From: JAHDFB01 sp964607315
GTDB lineage: Bacteria > Bacteroidota > Bacteroidia > Chitinophagales > Saprospiraceae
Assembly: GCA_964607315.1 (NCBI GenBank)
Contig: CAZSKA010000067.1
Location: 1-15,394 of the forward strand
Direction of reading: 5' to 3'
DNA: 15,394 nt
Shown here piece after piece: positions 1 to 7,454 of this stretch (the first letter of the stretch is position 1; every line of letters starts with the position of its first letter). The notes beneath the pieces are model-generated. The model saw only the letters and a list, made by a program, of their open reading frames with translations. It had not been told where the DNA came from and searched no databases. The translations under genes were made by a program, and so were the position numbers.

Positions 1-1878
1 CGCAAACTCATCAATTATAAGCACGATGTACGGCATGAAATGATGGCCATCATTTGGATTCAATTTTCTATCTATGAATTTCTTATTGTATTCTTTAAGG
101 TTCCTCACCCTAGCCTTTTGGAGTAATCCATAACGATTATCCATCTCTATACACAATGAATTTACCGTGTGAACCACCTTAGTTGTATCCGTAATAATCG
201 CCTCCGCTTCGTCTGGCAACTTAGCCAAGAAATGATTCCTTATGTCATCGTATATCGGCAATTCCACTCTCTTTGGGTCAACCAAAACCAACTTCAACTC
301 CGCCGGATGTTTCTTATATAAAAGAGACATCAATATGGTATTAATACCAACCGACTTTCCCTGTCCAGTAGCACCCGCTATAAGAAGGTGAGGCATTTTC
401 GCTAAGTCAGCCACAAAAACCTCATTCGATATCGTCTTACCAAGAGCAATAGGTAAATCCATCTTGCTATCAGTGTATTTTGATGACTTCAACACCTCTT
501 TAAGCGATACAATTTGTGGTTTTTTATTCGGAACCTCTATACCAATCGTTCCTTTTCCTGGAATCGGAGCAATGATACGTATCCCTAATGCCGCAAGCGA
601 CAAAGCAATATCATCTTCTAGATTTTTAATCTTGCTAATCTTAATACCTGGAGCTGGCACGATTTCGTACAATGTAACTGTAGGACCAATAGTCGCACGT
701 ATCTTCTCTATCCGAATATTATAATGCTCTAATGTAGTTACAATCTGATCTTTCTTCGCCTTTAATTCATCGTGATCAATATCCACTTTCAGATCATCGT
801 AACTATTCAGTAACTCAACATCTGGAAATTTATATTTAGATAAGTCAGCACGTGGATCGAAAGGAGTATCTAATCCAAAATGAGATTTTTTCTCTTCCTC
901 ATCTTTGTTTTCTAGTTGATCAAAAGGATGAGATTGGATAGGATTAATAGAATTATCAACTGAAGCTGCGCCAGTAATGTCAATTTCAAATTCCGCCTCA
1001 CTATTATTGATAGGCGTTTTCTTCTTTTTAGGAGGAGTTGCTGCAGGAAAATCCAATTCTAGTTGGGCACCAGTTGTAATTGGATTTTCCTCTTTTTCAG
1101 CGGGTTCGGTTTTTGAAATAGCCTCGTTTTTATCAGTCGCAGAAGACGCTGAAACATTATCCCAGCCGTCCTCGTCGGACTTATGACTACTTTTCTTCTT
1201 TGTTTTATTTTCACGGATGTCTGTATCTTCTTCATTAGTAAAAGGTAGGATTTTCTTCCATTCCCAATTACCTGCAAAAGGAGTTTTAAAGTTTACATTT
1301 TTAATTGTTGCGACAGTAGGGTTAAAATACCATACAATAAGGATACCTGAAAGGCCAATCATAAGAATTAGTAAGCCAATAGTACCTAGAAATCTACTTA
1401 ACCAATCATAAGAGCTAGCTCCAAAATTTCCGCCCCATGCAAATTCACTACTTGAGAAGATGAATTCAAGGAATAAGGCAGCAAAACAAGCAATTATAAT
1501 GTAATTAATGGATGTAAAAACGAAGTTCCATATGGATTTCTTCTTAATTAATACATAACCAAGTCTAGCAAGTATCAATATGAATACTATAGAAGAAACA
1601 CCAAGACCCCAGTATATAAAGAAGTTTGATACAACAGCACCTAATCGACCGAGCCAATTTGATACGGTAAGGTCTCCTTCGAAAATTACTCTCCACGAGT
1701 ATTTAAGGACCTTATCTTGGTCAACTTTCCAAGTATATACATAGGATAGGAATGAGACGCTCAGGAAGACCGCAGTCAACCAACATAAAATTCCACCTAT
1801 TTTCGGGAGGCGTTCGTCTTTCCAAATTTTGGATAGAAGAGATACCTTTCCCTTTTGCCTAGTCTTTTTTCTAGCCAT
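1..1878 (-). CDS. ftsK: DNA translocase FtsK, 5' portion (3' end outside window)
   Basis: FtsK is a septum-anchored hexameric ATPase that pumps chromosomal DNA during division and directs dimer resolution at dif. The visible 626 codons start at an ATG (1876-1878) and run in frame to the window edge, so the gene is cut, not broken. Four hydrophobic segments lie near residues 27-48, 83-111, 118-141 and 163-184. An acidic, Lys/Ser-rich low-complexity linker covers about 212-320. The motor domain follows, with Walker A GATGQGKS at 502-509 and a Walker B run ending in DEF at about 623-625. The rest of the RecA-like domain and the gamma DNA-reading domain should lie beyond base 1. The linker is short compared with E. 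coli FtsK, as is usual for many non-enteric homologues. A likely promoter lies about 100 bases upstream. The identification is secure from the Walker motifs together with the four-helix N-terminus. Confidence 0.96.
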   Translation of the reverse strand, partial: MARKKTRQKGKVSLLSKIWKDERLPKIGGILCWLTAVFLSVSFLSYVYTWKVDQDKVLKYSWRVIFEGDLTVSNWLGRLGAVVSNFFIYWGLGVSSIVFILILARLGYVLIKKKSIWNFVFTSINYIIIACFAALFLEFIFSSSEFAWGGNFGASSYDWLSRFLGTIGLLILMIGLSGILIVWYFNPTVATIKNVNFKTPFAGNWEWKKILPFTNEEDTDIRENKTKKKSSHKSDEDGWDNVSASSATDKNEAISKTEPAEKEENPITTGAQLELDFPAATPPKKKKTPINNSEAEFEIDITGAASVDNSINPIQSHPFDQLENKDEEEKKSHFGLDTPFDPRADLSKYKFPDVELLNSYDDLKVDIDHDELKAKKDQIVTTLEHYNIRIEKIRATIGPTVTLYEIVPAPGIKISKIKNLEDDIALSLAALGIRIIAPIPGKGTIGIEVPNKKPQIVSLKEVLKSSKYTDSKMDLPIALGKTISNEVFVADLAKMPHLLIAGATGQGKSVGINTILMSLLYKKHPAELKLVLVDPKRVELPIYDDIRNHFLAKLPDEAEAIITDTTKVVHTVNSLCIEMDNRYGLLQKARVRNLKEYNKKFIDRKLNPNDGHHFMPYIVLIIDEFA

Positions 1879-1980
1879 TAATATATCGGTTTAAGGTACT
1901 GTTTGCTTGGGAAAACAGTTTGTAAGAATTTTGGGAATTCTAGTCAACTGTCAATGTGTAAGTAAATCTGTTTCGCGGCA

Positions 1981-2013
1981 CTAAGATAGGAACAAAAATT
2001 ACATAAAACCAAA
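1981..2013 (-). promoter_or_regulatory. Candidate Bacteroidota-type promoter for ftsK
   Basis: Read on the minus strand, TTTG (2010-2013) is followed after 21 bases by TATCTTAG (1981-1988), which matches 7 of 8 positions of the Bacteroidota -7 element TAnnTTTG. The published spacing is about 17-23 bases. Transcription would begin near 1974 and leave a leader of about 96 bases before the ftsK ATG. The match is by eye only, and such short motifs arise by chance in AT-rich DNA. Confidence 0.4.
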
Positions 2014-2200
2014 AATAATGTTAAAAAAATGCTGAAATACAATAAATTAAATATTGCATATATGTTTAATATGTTATTATTAGCAAGTTATGAGTTTTAA
2101 AAAGTTCAAGCTTTTTTTGTCTGCAATTACTTAAATTCAGGATTCTGAATCTGAATGTGAAGCAGCTGTCATTTTGGGTGTGTCATATGATAAGTAATTT

Positions 2201-2330
2201 TGTTTTCGTGCAAAAAATTCTTCGCGAAGCCCTTATTCATGTACATCTCAGGGTTTAGTAACATTAAATATTGTTAATTCATCATGTCATTCCTCTTTTC
2301 GTATTTTCCTTTGGCTTACGCCCAAAGAGG
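2201..2330. repeat. Diverged direct repeat, family 1, copy 1
   Basis: This block aligns with 2370-2482. Shared landmarks occur in the same order: GTGCAAAAAAT followed by TTCGC, then a CCCT/TTAT stretch, a TTTAGTA-(A/G)CA-(T/C)TAAAT segment, a T-rich part, and finally GGCTTACGCCCAAAG. Copy 1 also contains the perfect palindrome CTTCGCGAAG at 2220-2229, which copy 2 lacks. It ends with a potential hairpin in which CTTTGG pairs with CCAAAG around a 7-base loop. Confidence 0.6.
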
Positions 2331-2369
2331 TTTCCTATTCTTGGTCAATTGCAAAGTGAATCATTGTCT

Positions 2370-2482
2370 CTTTGTGTGCAAAAAATATTTCGCTATCCCT
2401 TTATTTATATATGTTTCAGAATTTAGTAGCACTAAATTATAAAAGTTTATTTTGCCTATTTTCTTTAGGCTTACGCCCAAAG
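2370..2482. repeat. Diverged direct repeat, family 1, copy 2
   Basis: Second copy of the 2201-2330 block. It keeps GTGCAAAAAATATTTCGC near its left end and GGCTTACGCCCAAAG at its right end. It is about 15 bases shorter, mostly through loss in the T-rich stretch before the terminal hairpin. Substitutions are spread along the length, which suggests an old duplication. Confidence 0.6.
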
Positions 2483-2611
2483 TATGCTCACTTTCCTTCC
2501 TCCACCAACGCAATGAACGAACGCTTCTAATATTTTACGGCAGTTAAATATAGCGAGAGAACCTTGCGCAAACCGCAGGACCGCGGCTGCAAGAACTATT
2601 TTTTCCACCCC

Positions 2612-2631
2612 CTGGCCCCCGCCAGCGGGGG
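2612..2631. other. GC-rich hairpin with two mutually exclusive foldings
   Basis: CCCCCG (2616-2621) and CGGGGG (2626-2631) form a perfect 6-bp stem around CCAG. The overlapping pair CTGGC (2612-2616) and GCCAG (2621-2625) forms a 5-bp stem around CCCC. The two share bases and cannot form together. They sit in a locally GC-rich block (about 2550-2635) inside AT-rich DNA. I do not recognise a function. There is no T-run next to it, so it is not a convincing terminator. Confidence 0.5.
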
Positions 2632-2652
2632 AGAATTGGAATTTAGCCTTCA

Positions 2653-2878
2653 TGGCGAATAGCCTATAGAATATAACAAAGGAAAACCCGGCCTTATACG
2701 TATTTAGGTTGAAAATAACGCTTTAGATTTTGTTATTTAATTTTTCTTTGTCGAACCAAAAAATGTAGGCCTAACTTTTGTTACGTAGGAACCTTTTGGT
2801 TCTTTACATCGACTTCGCTCAGCACAAGTTGGGTCAAGCCAAAAGATAAAAGATTATAAATTATTCATTAATACTCCC
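2653..2878. repeat. Mosaic tandem repeat, family 2, unit 1
   Basis: The unit opens with a 44-base core (2653-2696) that begins TGGCGAATAGCC and matches 2879-2922 at 43 of 44 positions (A at 2666 against G at 2892). A variable middle part follows. Then comes CCTTTTGGTTCTTT (2792-2805), an extra 25-base segment containing CGACTTCGCTCAGC (2806-2830), and GGGTCAAGCCAAAAG from 2831. Unit 2 has the same order of modules without the extra segment. Confidence 0.7.
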
Positions 2879-3177
2879 TGGCGAATAGCCTGTAGAATAT
2901 AACAAAGGAAAACCCGGCCTTAAGCCCGATTCCGTTAATAAATTGCGAAATTTTAGCGTCGTGAAGGCAAGTGTTTGAGCATTTGCAATGCAAAAAAACA
3001 CCGCTATTTTACATAAAAAATAAAACCAAATAGTAAAACACAAATGATTCAGCGAGTTTTGCCGTAACAGCTGAAATACAGCAATTTTAGGAATTGATGG
3101 CTTACAGCCTTGACCTTTTGGTTCTTTTGGGTCAAGCCAAAAGAACAAAGATCACATAATTGTGCATAAATTTTTTA
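2879..3177. repeat. Mosaic tandem repeat, family 2, unit 2
   Basis: The 44-base core (2879-2922) is followed by about 190 bases not shared with unit 1, then by CCTTTTGGTTCTTT joined almost directly to GGGTCAAGCCAAAAG (3114 onward) and an AT-rich tail. The high identity of the cores beside unrelated middles suggests recent module exchange or duplication, not simple decay of one unit. Confidence 0.7.
3121..3146. repeat. Perfect 10-bp inverted repeat inside unit 2
   Basis: GTTCTTTTGG (3121-3130) pairs with CCAAAAGAAC (3137-3146) around the six-base loop GTCAAG. In unit 1 the same two arms are pushed apart by the extra 25-base segment and the right arm is altered to CCAAAAGATA. The structure belongs to the wider group of TTTGGG...CCAAA hairpins in this window. 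There is no strong T-run, so I do not call it a terminator. Confidence 0.7.
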
Positions 3178-3189
3178 TGGCGAATAGCC
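3178..3189. repeat. Family 2 boundary motif, third partial copy
   Basis: TGGCGAATAGCC recurs here exactly as at 2653 and 2879, and the similarity stops right after it. The motif has GGC/GCC ends around GAATA and so may form a very small hairpin. It closes the repeat array 26 bases past the kdsD stop codon. Confidence 0.65.
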
Positions 3190-3215
3190 GTAAAAAAAAC
3201 ACCATTCCTCTCTCC

Positions 3216-4172
3216 TTATCCCTTCATCCCCTCCTTCAACAATTCATGTAAATGAATCATCCCTTCATACTCCTCTCCATTCATAATCACTATCTGATTG
3301 ATGCTATGTTCTCGCATCTTATTATATGCTGTAACGGCCATTTCACTTATATCAAGCACTTTAGGATGACTATTCATTAGTTCCATTGCCTTCACATCTC
3401 TTTGTTCTCCTTTCTCATACCATCTCCTAATATCTCCGTCCGTAATTATTCCTCTAATTTTTCCTCCTTCTAATACCACAGTCGCTCCCATTCTACATCT
3501 ACTCATCTCTAATAATACCTCTCGCATGGACGCCTCCATATCCACCTGAGGGCTATTAGCTTTTGGATGTAAATCCTCTACTCGCATATGAAGCTTCTTT
3601 CCCAATATCCCTCCAGGATGATATTTAGCAAAATCCTTAGCTTGAAAACCTCGCTCTCCACATAAGGCAATTGCAATTGCATCCCCCATAGCGATTTGTA
3701 CCGTTGATGAACTTGTTGGTGCTAAATTATTATGATCTGCTTCTTTATAAATTGGAGTATATAATATATCATCTGCATGCAAGGACAAATAAGATTCTGC
3801 ATTGCCTGTCATAGCAATCACCTCTATCTCCGCACGCTTTAAAAATGGAATGATAAGCTTTAATTCTTCTGTCTCTCCACTTTTAGATATACATATGACA
3901 ATATCTGTTTCATCTATCATCCCTAAATCTCCGTGCACTGCATCGCCTCCATGCATGAATAATGCTTGTGTTCCTGTACTATTCAAAGTAGCCACAATTT
4001 TCTGTCCTACTAATGCACTCTTCCCCACTCCTGTAACCACTACTCTACCCCTGCACATCTTGATACGCTCAACACTCTTCACGAATCTTTCATCCAATGA
4101 ATTGTGTAAAAGAAGTAATGATTCATATTCTATTTTAACAGCATTTTTTCCTGCTTCTAAATAATTTTTCAT
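3216..4172 (-). CDS. kdsD: Arabinose-5-phosphate isomerase, KpsF/GutQ/KdsD family
   Basis: This cytosolic enzyme interconverts ribulose 5-phosphate and arabinose 5-phosphate, the first step toward Kdo for lipopolysaccharide. The 318 residues follow the family layout: an N-terminal SIS domain (about 35-170) and two CBS domains (about 205-318). The four residues described as catalytic in E. coli KdsD (Lys59, Glu111, Glu152, His193) line up at a constant offset of 8 with Lys51 (in GVGKSA), Glu103 (in SGETEEL), Glu144 and His185 (in HPGG). The APTSSST sugar-phosphate loop is at 151-157. The length is normal. The gene is divergent from recQ across 363 bases, and its 3' end runs toward the repeat array. 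GutQ-like paralogues share this layout, so the symbol follows the common biosynthetic role and is less certain than the family. Confidence 0.93.
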   Translation of the reverse strand: MKNYLEAGKNAVKIEYESLLLLHNSLDERFVKSVERIKMCRGRVVVTGVGKSALVGQKIVATLNSTGTQALFMHGGDAVHGDLGMIDETDIVICISKSGETEELKLIIPFLKRAEIEVIAMTGNAESYLSLHADDILYTPIYKEADHNNLAPTSSSTVQIAMGDAIAIALCGERGFQAKDFAKYHPGGILGKKLHMRVEDLHPKANSPQVDMEASMREVLLEMSRCRMGATVVLEGGKIRGIITDGDIRRWYEKGEQRDVKAMELMNSHPKVLDISEMAVTAYNKMREHSINQIVIMNGEEYEGMIHLHELLKEGMKG

Positions 4173-4535
4173 CCCTTTTACTAATTCGTTCTTAAATGTG
4201 AGAAATGTATATACTTAAACTCTAAATTATTGTTATATACCAAAATAAATTTTGTTAAAATGTTATCCCTTAACACTATATAATTTCATTGTAATTTTTA
4301 CACGTTTGTCTTAAACAAAACTACATGGTTATTTATTTACATTTTCGCTAATTAAATAAAAAAAAGTACCGCAATCCTAGAAAATATATTATATTTAAAG
4401 GTCGTTCCTAATAAACTCGTTGAATTTCAGGCCATTATTACTTATACATACAAAACCTGACACAAACCATCTGAAATTTACAAAATTATAATCATTTTGG
4501 GTCTAAACCCAAAGAACATTTAAATCACAGAAAAA
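4173..4535. promoter_or_regulatory. Divergent intergenic region between kdsD and recQ
   Basis: This strongly AT-rich region must hold promoters for both genes. I found no clean TTTG / TAnnTTTG pair on either strand, only partial matches such as TAATTTAG on the minus side. The clearest structure is the hairpin just ahead of recQ, described separately. No small gene is supported here. Confidence 0.55.
4496..4513 (+). repeat. TTTGGGT/ACCCAAA hairpin in the recQ leader
   Basis: TTTGGGT (4496-4502) pairs perfectly with ACCCAAA (4507-4513) around CTAA, 22 bases before the recQ ATG. The sequence closely resembles the hairpins at 3125-3141 and 10149-10166. It could be a dispersed repeat remnant or a structured leader. 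The sequence alone does not decide between them. Confidence 0.5.
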
Positions 4536-6734
4536 ATGATAGCTGAAGCTCTAGATTTAAAAGAAGAACTAGAAAAATATTTTGGATTCCCAGAATTTAA
4601 AGGACAACAAGAAGAAATCATACAAAATGTAATGGACGGAAAAGATACTTTTGTCCTTATGCCTACCGGAGGAGGAAAATCTCTATGTTATCAACTACCT
4701 GCCTTATTAATGCCTGGAACGGCAATAGTTATTTCTCCATTGATTGCCTTAATGAAGAATCAAGTTGATAGTGTAAGAGCACATTGCCAAGATAAATCTG
4801 TTGCCCACTTTTTGAACTCATCATTGAATAAAACACAGATAAAAGAAGTTATTTCCGATATTGAACAAGGTAAAACAAAATTACTCTTTGTTGCTCCGGA
4901 AACACTTACAAAAGAGGAAAACATAAATTTCTTTAGCAATAATACCATTTCATTTGTTGCCGTAGATGAAGCACACTGTATTTCTGAATGGGGTCACGAT
5001 TTCAGACCTGAGTACAGAAGAATTCGTGAAATGATAGAAGCTATTAATAACGAAATTCCTATTATCGCCTTAACTGCAACTGCAACTCCTAAGGTACAGT
5101 CGGATATTGTTAAAAACTTAGCGCTTAAAGATCATACTACTTTTTTATCTTCATTTAACAGGGATAATCTAACATATGAAGTTAGACCAAAAATTAATGA
5201 AGAAAAAACTATTCAAAACATGATCCAAGTGATCAAGTCTATGAATGGTCAATCAGGTATTATCTACGTACAAGCTCGTAAGACAACAGAGAAAATCGCT
5301 CAACTGATGCAAGTGAATGGCATTAATGCCGCCCCTTATCATGCTGGTCTAGATGCTAAAACTAGAAGTAGCATTCAAGACGGATTTTTGATGGAAGAAA
5401 TTGATGTAATCGTTGCAACAATCGCCTTCGGAATGGGAATCGATAAACCCGACGTTCGTTTCGTCTTTCACTATGATATTCCTAAAAGTATAGAGAATTA
5501 TTATCAGGAAACTGGTCGTGCCGGTAGAGATGGATTACAATCTCGATGTATTGCATACTATGCTTACAAAGACATAAATAAACTAGAAAAATTCCTTAGA
5601 GATAAAACCGTTGCAGAAAGAGAAATGGGCGCTCAATTATTAGAAGAAATAATTGCATATGTGGAAACAGGTTCATGTAGACGAGTGTTCTTACTTAACT
5701 ATTTCGGTGAAGCCTTTACGACTGAACAATGTCAAAACTTATGTGATAATTGCAATAATCCTAAGCCAATAATAGAAGCAAAAGATGATGTGAAGATTGC
5801 CTTAGATGTTATTCTTGCTTTAAACGAAAATTATCCTATTAAAACATTAGTAGACTTCACAACAGGAAAATCTACTAAAGAGATGAAGGACTTCAAGTTT
5901 GATAGAAGACCTTTATTCGGAGCAGGTAAAGAAAAAGATGCTTTGCACTGGAATTCTATATTTAGACAAATGTTACTGCAAGGTCTTGTATATAAAGACA
6001 TAGAAAGTTATGGTCTTATCAAGCTAAGCGAGAAAGGAACAAAATTTTTAGAAGCTCCTTTCGATGTGCAAATTACAATTAATCACGATTATGATGATTT
6101 AGATAAAACAGCAATAACAACTACTGCAACAGGTTCAGCTTTAGATGAACCACTACTTAAAATGCTTAAAGATCTCCGACTTAAAGAAGCTAAAAGATTA
6201 GGCGTAAAACCTTGGATTATTTTTGGTGATCCTTCTTTGATTGATATGGCAACTTATTACCCTGTCAACAAAGATGACATGGTAAACATCAGTGGAGTTT
6301 CCGCAGGTAAAATGTTGAAGTACGGTAAGAAATTTGCTGAATTAATCAAAACTTATGTAGAGGAAAATGACATTGATAGAGCTACAGATTATGTTGTTCG
6401 TCAAGTTGCTAATAAGTCTAAAAACAAAATTTCTATCATCCAAGGTGTTGATAAAAAATTAGGACTTGAAGATATTGCAGAAAGTATAGGAATCAGTTTT
6501 GAAGATCTATTGGATGAAATGAATATGATTGTTTCTTCTGGTACAAAATTAGACCTCGATTATTATATAGAAGAAAACGTTGACGAATATGCTGCTGAAG
6601 ATATATTCGATTATTTCAATGAAGCAGAAAATGATTCTGTTGACGAAGCTTTCAATGAATTAAAAGAAGACGACGTAACTATAGATGAGATCAAAATCGT
6701 AAGATTAAAATTCTTGTCTGAAGTAGTGAATTAA
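4536..6734 (+). CDS. recQ: ATP-dependent DNA helicase RecQ
   Basis: RecQ is a 3'-5' superfamily 2 helicase acting in recombination and in repair of stalled forks. Visible landmarks are Walker A PTGGGKS at 43-49, DEAH at 144-147 with the aromatic-rich loop up to about 160, TATAT at 180-184, and motif VI QETGRAGRDG at 324-333. The RQC zinc site is Cys381, Cys399, Cys403 and Cys406. A winged helix follows to about 515 and an HRDC domain spans about 538-611. At 732 residues it is about 120 longer than E. coli RecQ (609). The extra C-terminus (about 615-732) has a helix-turn-helix-like part (around GLEDIAESIGISFEDLL) and an acidic tail. The ATG follows the leader hairpin at a normal distance, and a strong terminator follows the stop. 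Confidence 0.97.
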   Translation: MIAEALDLKEELEKYFGFPEFKGQQEEIIQNVMDGKDTFVLMPTGGGKSLCYQLPALLMPGTAIVISPLIALMKNQVDSVRAHCQDKSVAHFLNSSLNKTQIKEVISDIEQGKTKLLFVAPETLTKEENINFFSNNTISFVAVDEAHCISEWGHDFRPEYRRIREMIEAINNEIPIIALTATATPKVQSDIVKNLALKDHTTFLSSFNRDNLTYEVRPKINEEKTIQNMIQVIKSMNGQSGIIYVQARKTTEKIAQLMQVNGINAAPYHAGLDAKTRSSIQDGFLMEEIDVIVATIAFGMGIDKPDVRFVFHYDIPKSIENYYQETGRAGRDGLQSRCIAYYAYKDINKLEKFLRDKTVAEREMGAQLLEEIIAYVETGSCRRVFLLNYFGEAFTTEQCQNLCDNCNNPKPIIEAKDDVKIALDVILALNENYPIKTLVDFTTGKSTKEMKDFKFDRRPLFGAGKEKDALHWNSIFRQMLLQGLVYKDIESYGLIKLSEKGTKFLEAPFDVQITINHDYDDLDKTAITTTATGSALDEPLLKMLKDLRLKEAKRLGVKPWIIFGDPSLIDMATYYPVNKDDMVNISGVSAGKMLKYGKKFAELIKTYVEENDIDRATDYVVRQVANKSKNKISIIQGVDKKLGLEDIAESIGISFEDLLDEMNMIVSSGTKLDLDYYIEENVDEYAAEDIFDYFNEAENDSVDEAFNELKEDDVTIDEIKIVRLKFLSEVVN

Positions 6735-6795
6735 TAAAGAAGTAGTGACAGTGCTTTACATATATAAAGCCTGTTAATTTACATGGTTCATATTT

Positions 6796-6854
6796 TAAAG
6801 GGAGACTAAAAATAATATACAACATCCTTTCTGTGTATTATTTTCCTCCCTTTA
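6796..6854 (+). terminator. Strong hairpin terminator after recQ
   Basis: TAAAGGGAG (6796-6804) pairs with CTCCCTTTA (6846-6854). After a small internal loop the stem continues, with AAAATAATATACA pairing to TGTGTATTATTTT through one G-T wobble. The apical loop is about 10 bases and the stem totals about 22 bp. TTTTTG follows directly, 62 bases past the recQ stop, as expected of a Rho-independent terminator. Confidence 0.8.
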
Positions 6855-7007
6855 TTTTTGTGTTAAACCCAAAAATGCTAGATCAACAAAGACACCAATT
6901 GTGCCTATTTAACTGATATAAGTCTAATAATCCATAATTGCTATTATTTCTTTAGTAAGATAAGAATTCAGATTATTATAAATTCGGAATAATACTATTT
7001 TTACGTC

Positions 7008-7454
7008 ATGAATTATCATAACATCGTCATCCTTAATGGTCCTAACCTTAATCTCCTTGGCACACGCCAACCAGAAATTTATGGTTCTCAGTCTTTCGAA
7101 GAATATTTCGAAGAATTAAAAACTGCTTTCCCAAATAAAAATCTTGCCTTTGAACAGACAAACCACGAAGGAAAACTAATAGATCTTATTCAAGAGTATG
7201 GGTTGAATTCATGGGGCATTGTAATAAATGGTGCTGGTTATACGCACACTTCTATCGCTTTAAGAGATGCTATCAGTGCTGTACCTGCTCATTGTGTAGA
7301 GGTTCATATTTCAGACATCAATGCAAGAGAAGAATTTAGAAAATTCAGTTACTTAACTGAAGTATGTGATTATCACGTTATCGGAAAAGGAATGAAAGGA
7401 TATAAGGAAGCTGTGGAATGGTTAACTAACGTGAATAATCCTTTTATAATTTAA
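7008..7454 (+). CDS. aroQ: Type II 3-dehydroquinate dehydratase
   Basis: AroQ removes water from 3-dehydroquinate to give 3-dehydroshikimate, the third step of the shikimate pathway; the enzyme is a cytosolic dodecamer. The 148 residues match the family's usual length. Conserved active-site positions are present: Arg20 and Tyr25 in the flexible lid (LLGTRQPEIYG), Asn74 in the VINGAGYTHTS motif, His100 in VEVH, and Arg107 and Arg111 in AREEFR. The common SN(I/V)H segment reads SDIN here, a variation beside the active site that leaves the named residues intact. The gene has its own start after a 273-base gap containing the recQ terminator. A TATTTTTA 8 bases before the ATG is a weak -7 candidate. 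Its last 11 bases overlap the convergent barrel gene. Confidence 0.96.
   Translation: MNYHNIVILNGPNLNLLGTRQPEIYGSQSFEEYFEELKTAFPNKNLAFEQTNHEGKLIDLIQEYGLNSWGIVINGAGYTHTSIALRDAISAVPAHCVEVHISDINAREEFRKFSYLTEVCDYHVIGKGMKGYKEAVEWLTNVNNPFII

Larger units (their letters stand above)
1879..3215. other. Long gene-free interval between ftsK and kdsD
   Basis: This 1.3 kb contains no reading frame that resembles a protein. From left to right it holds the ftsK leader and promoter, an AT-rich stretch (about 2014-2200), a diverged tandem repeat pair (2201-2330 and 2370-2482), a locally GC-rich block with a strong hairpin (about 2490-2650), and two tandem copies of a second repeat plus a partial third (2653-3189). 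Stop-free frames of 60 and 95 codons on the minus strand (2471-2653 and 2861-3148) are translations of the repeats, with biased and non-globular sequence, and are not called as genes. The interval sits between the 5' end of ftsK and the 3' end of kdsD, so much of it may be 3' flank of kdsD transcripts. Confidence 0.7.

Noticed and set aside
464..1411. Open frames on both strands opposite or within ftsK
   Set aside because: They are shadows of the ftsK coding frame, which carries clear motifs across the same bases.
2099..2118. Terminator-like hairpin AAAAAG...CTTTTT with T-run
   Set aside because: The stem is almost all A-T and no gene on the plus strand ends before it.
2471..2653. Minus-strand open frame of 60 codons with a Gly-rich start
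   Set aside because: It is produced by the GC-rich hairpin block and neighbouring repeat; composition is biased and no family is recognisable.
2861..3148. Minus-strand open frame of 95 codons in the repeat array
   Set aside because: It lies almost wholly inside repeat unit 2, its translation follows the repeated DNA, and there is no protein-like pattern or start signal.
1879..3215. CRISPR array
   Set aside because: The repeats are few, unequal in length and not regularly spaced, and no cas gene is present.
1879..3215. Insertion sequence
   Set aside because: No transposase frame, no matching terminal inverted repeats at the array ends and no clear target duplication were seen.
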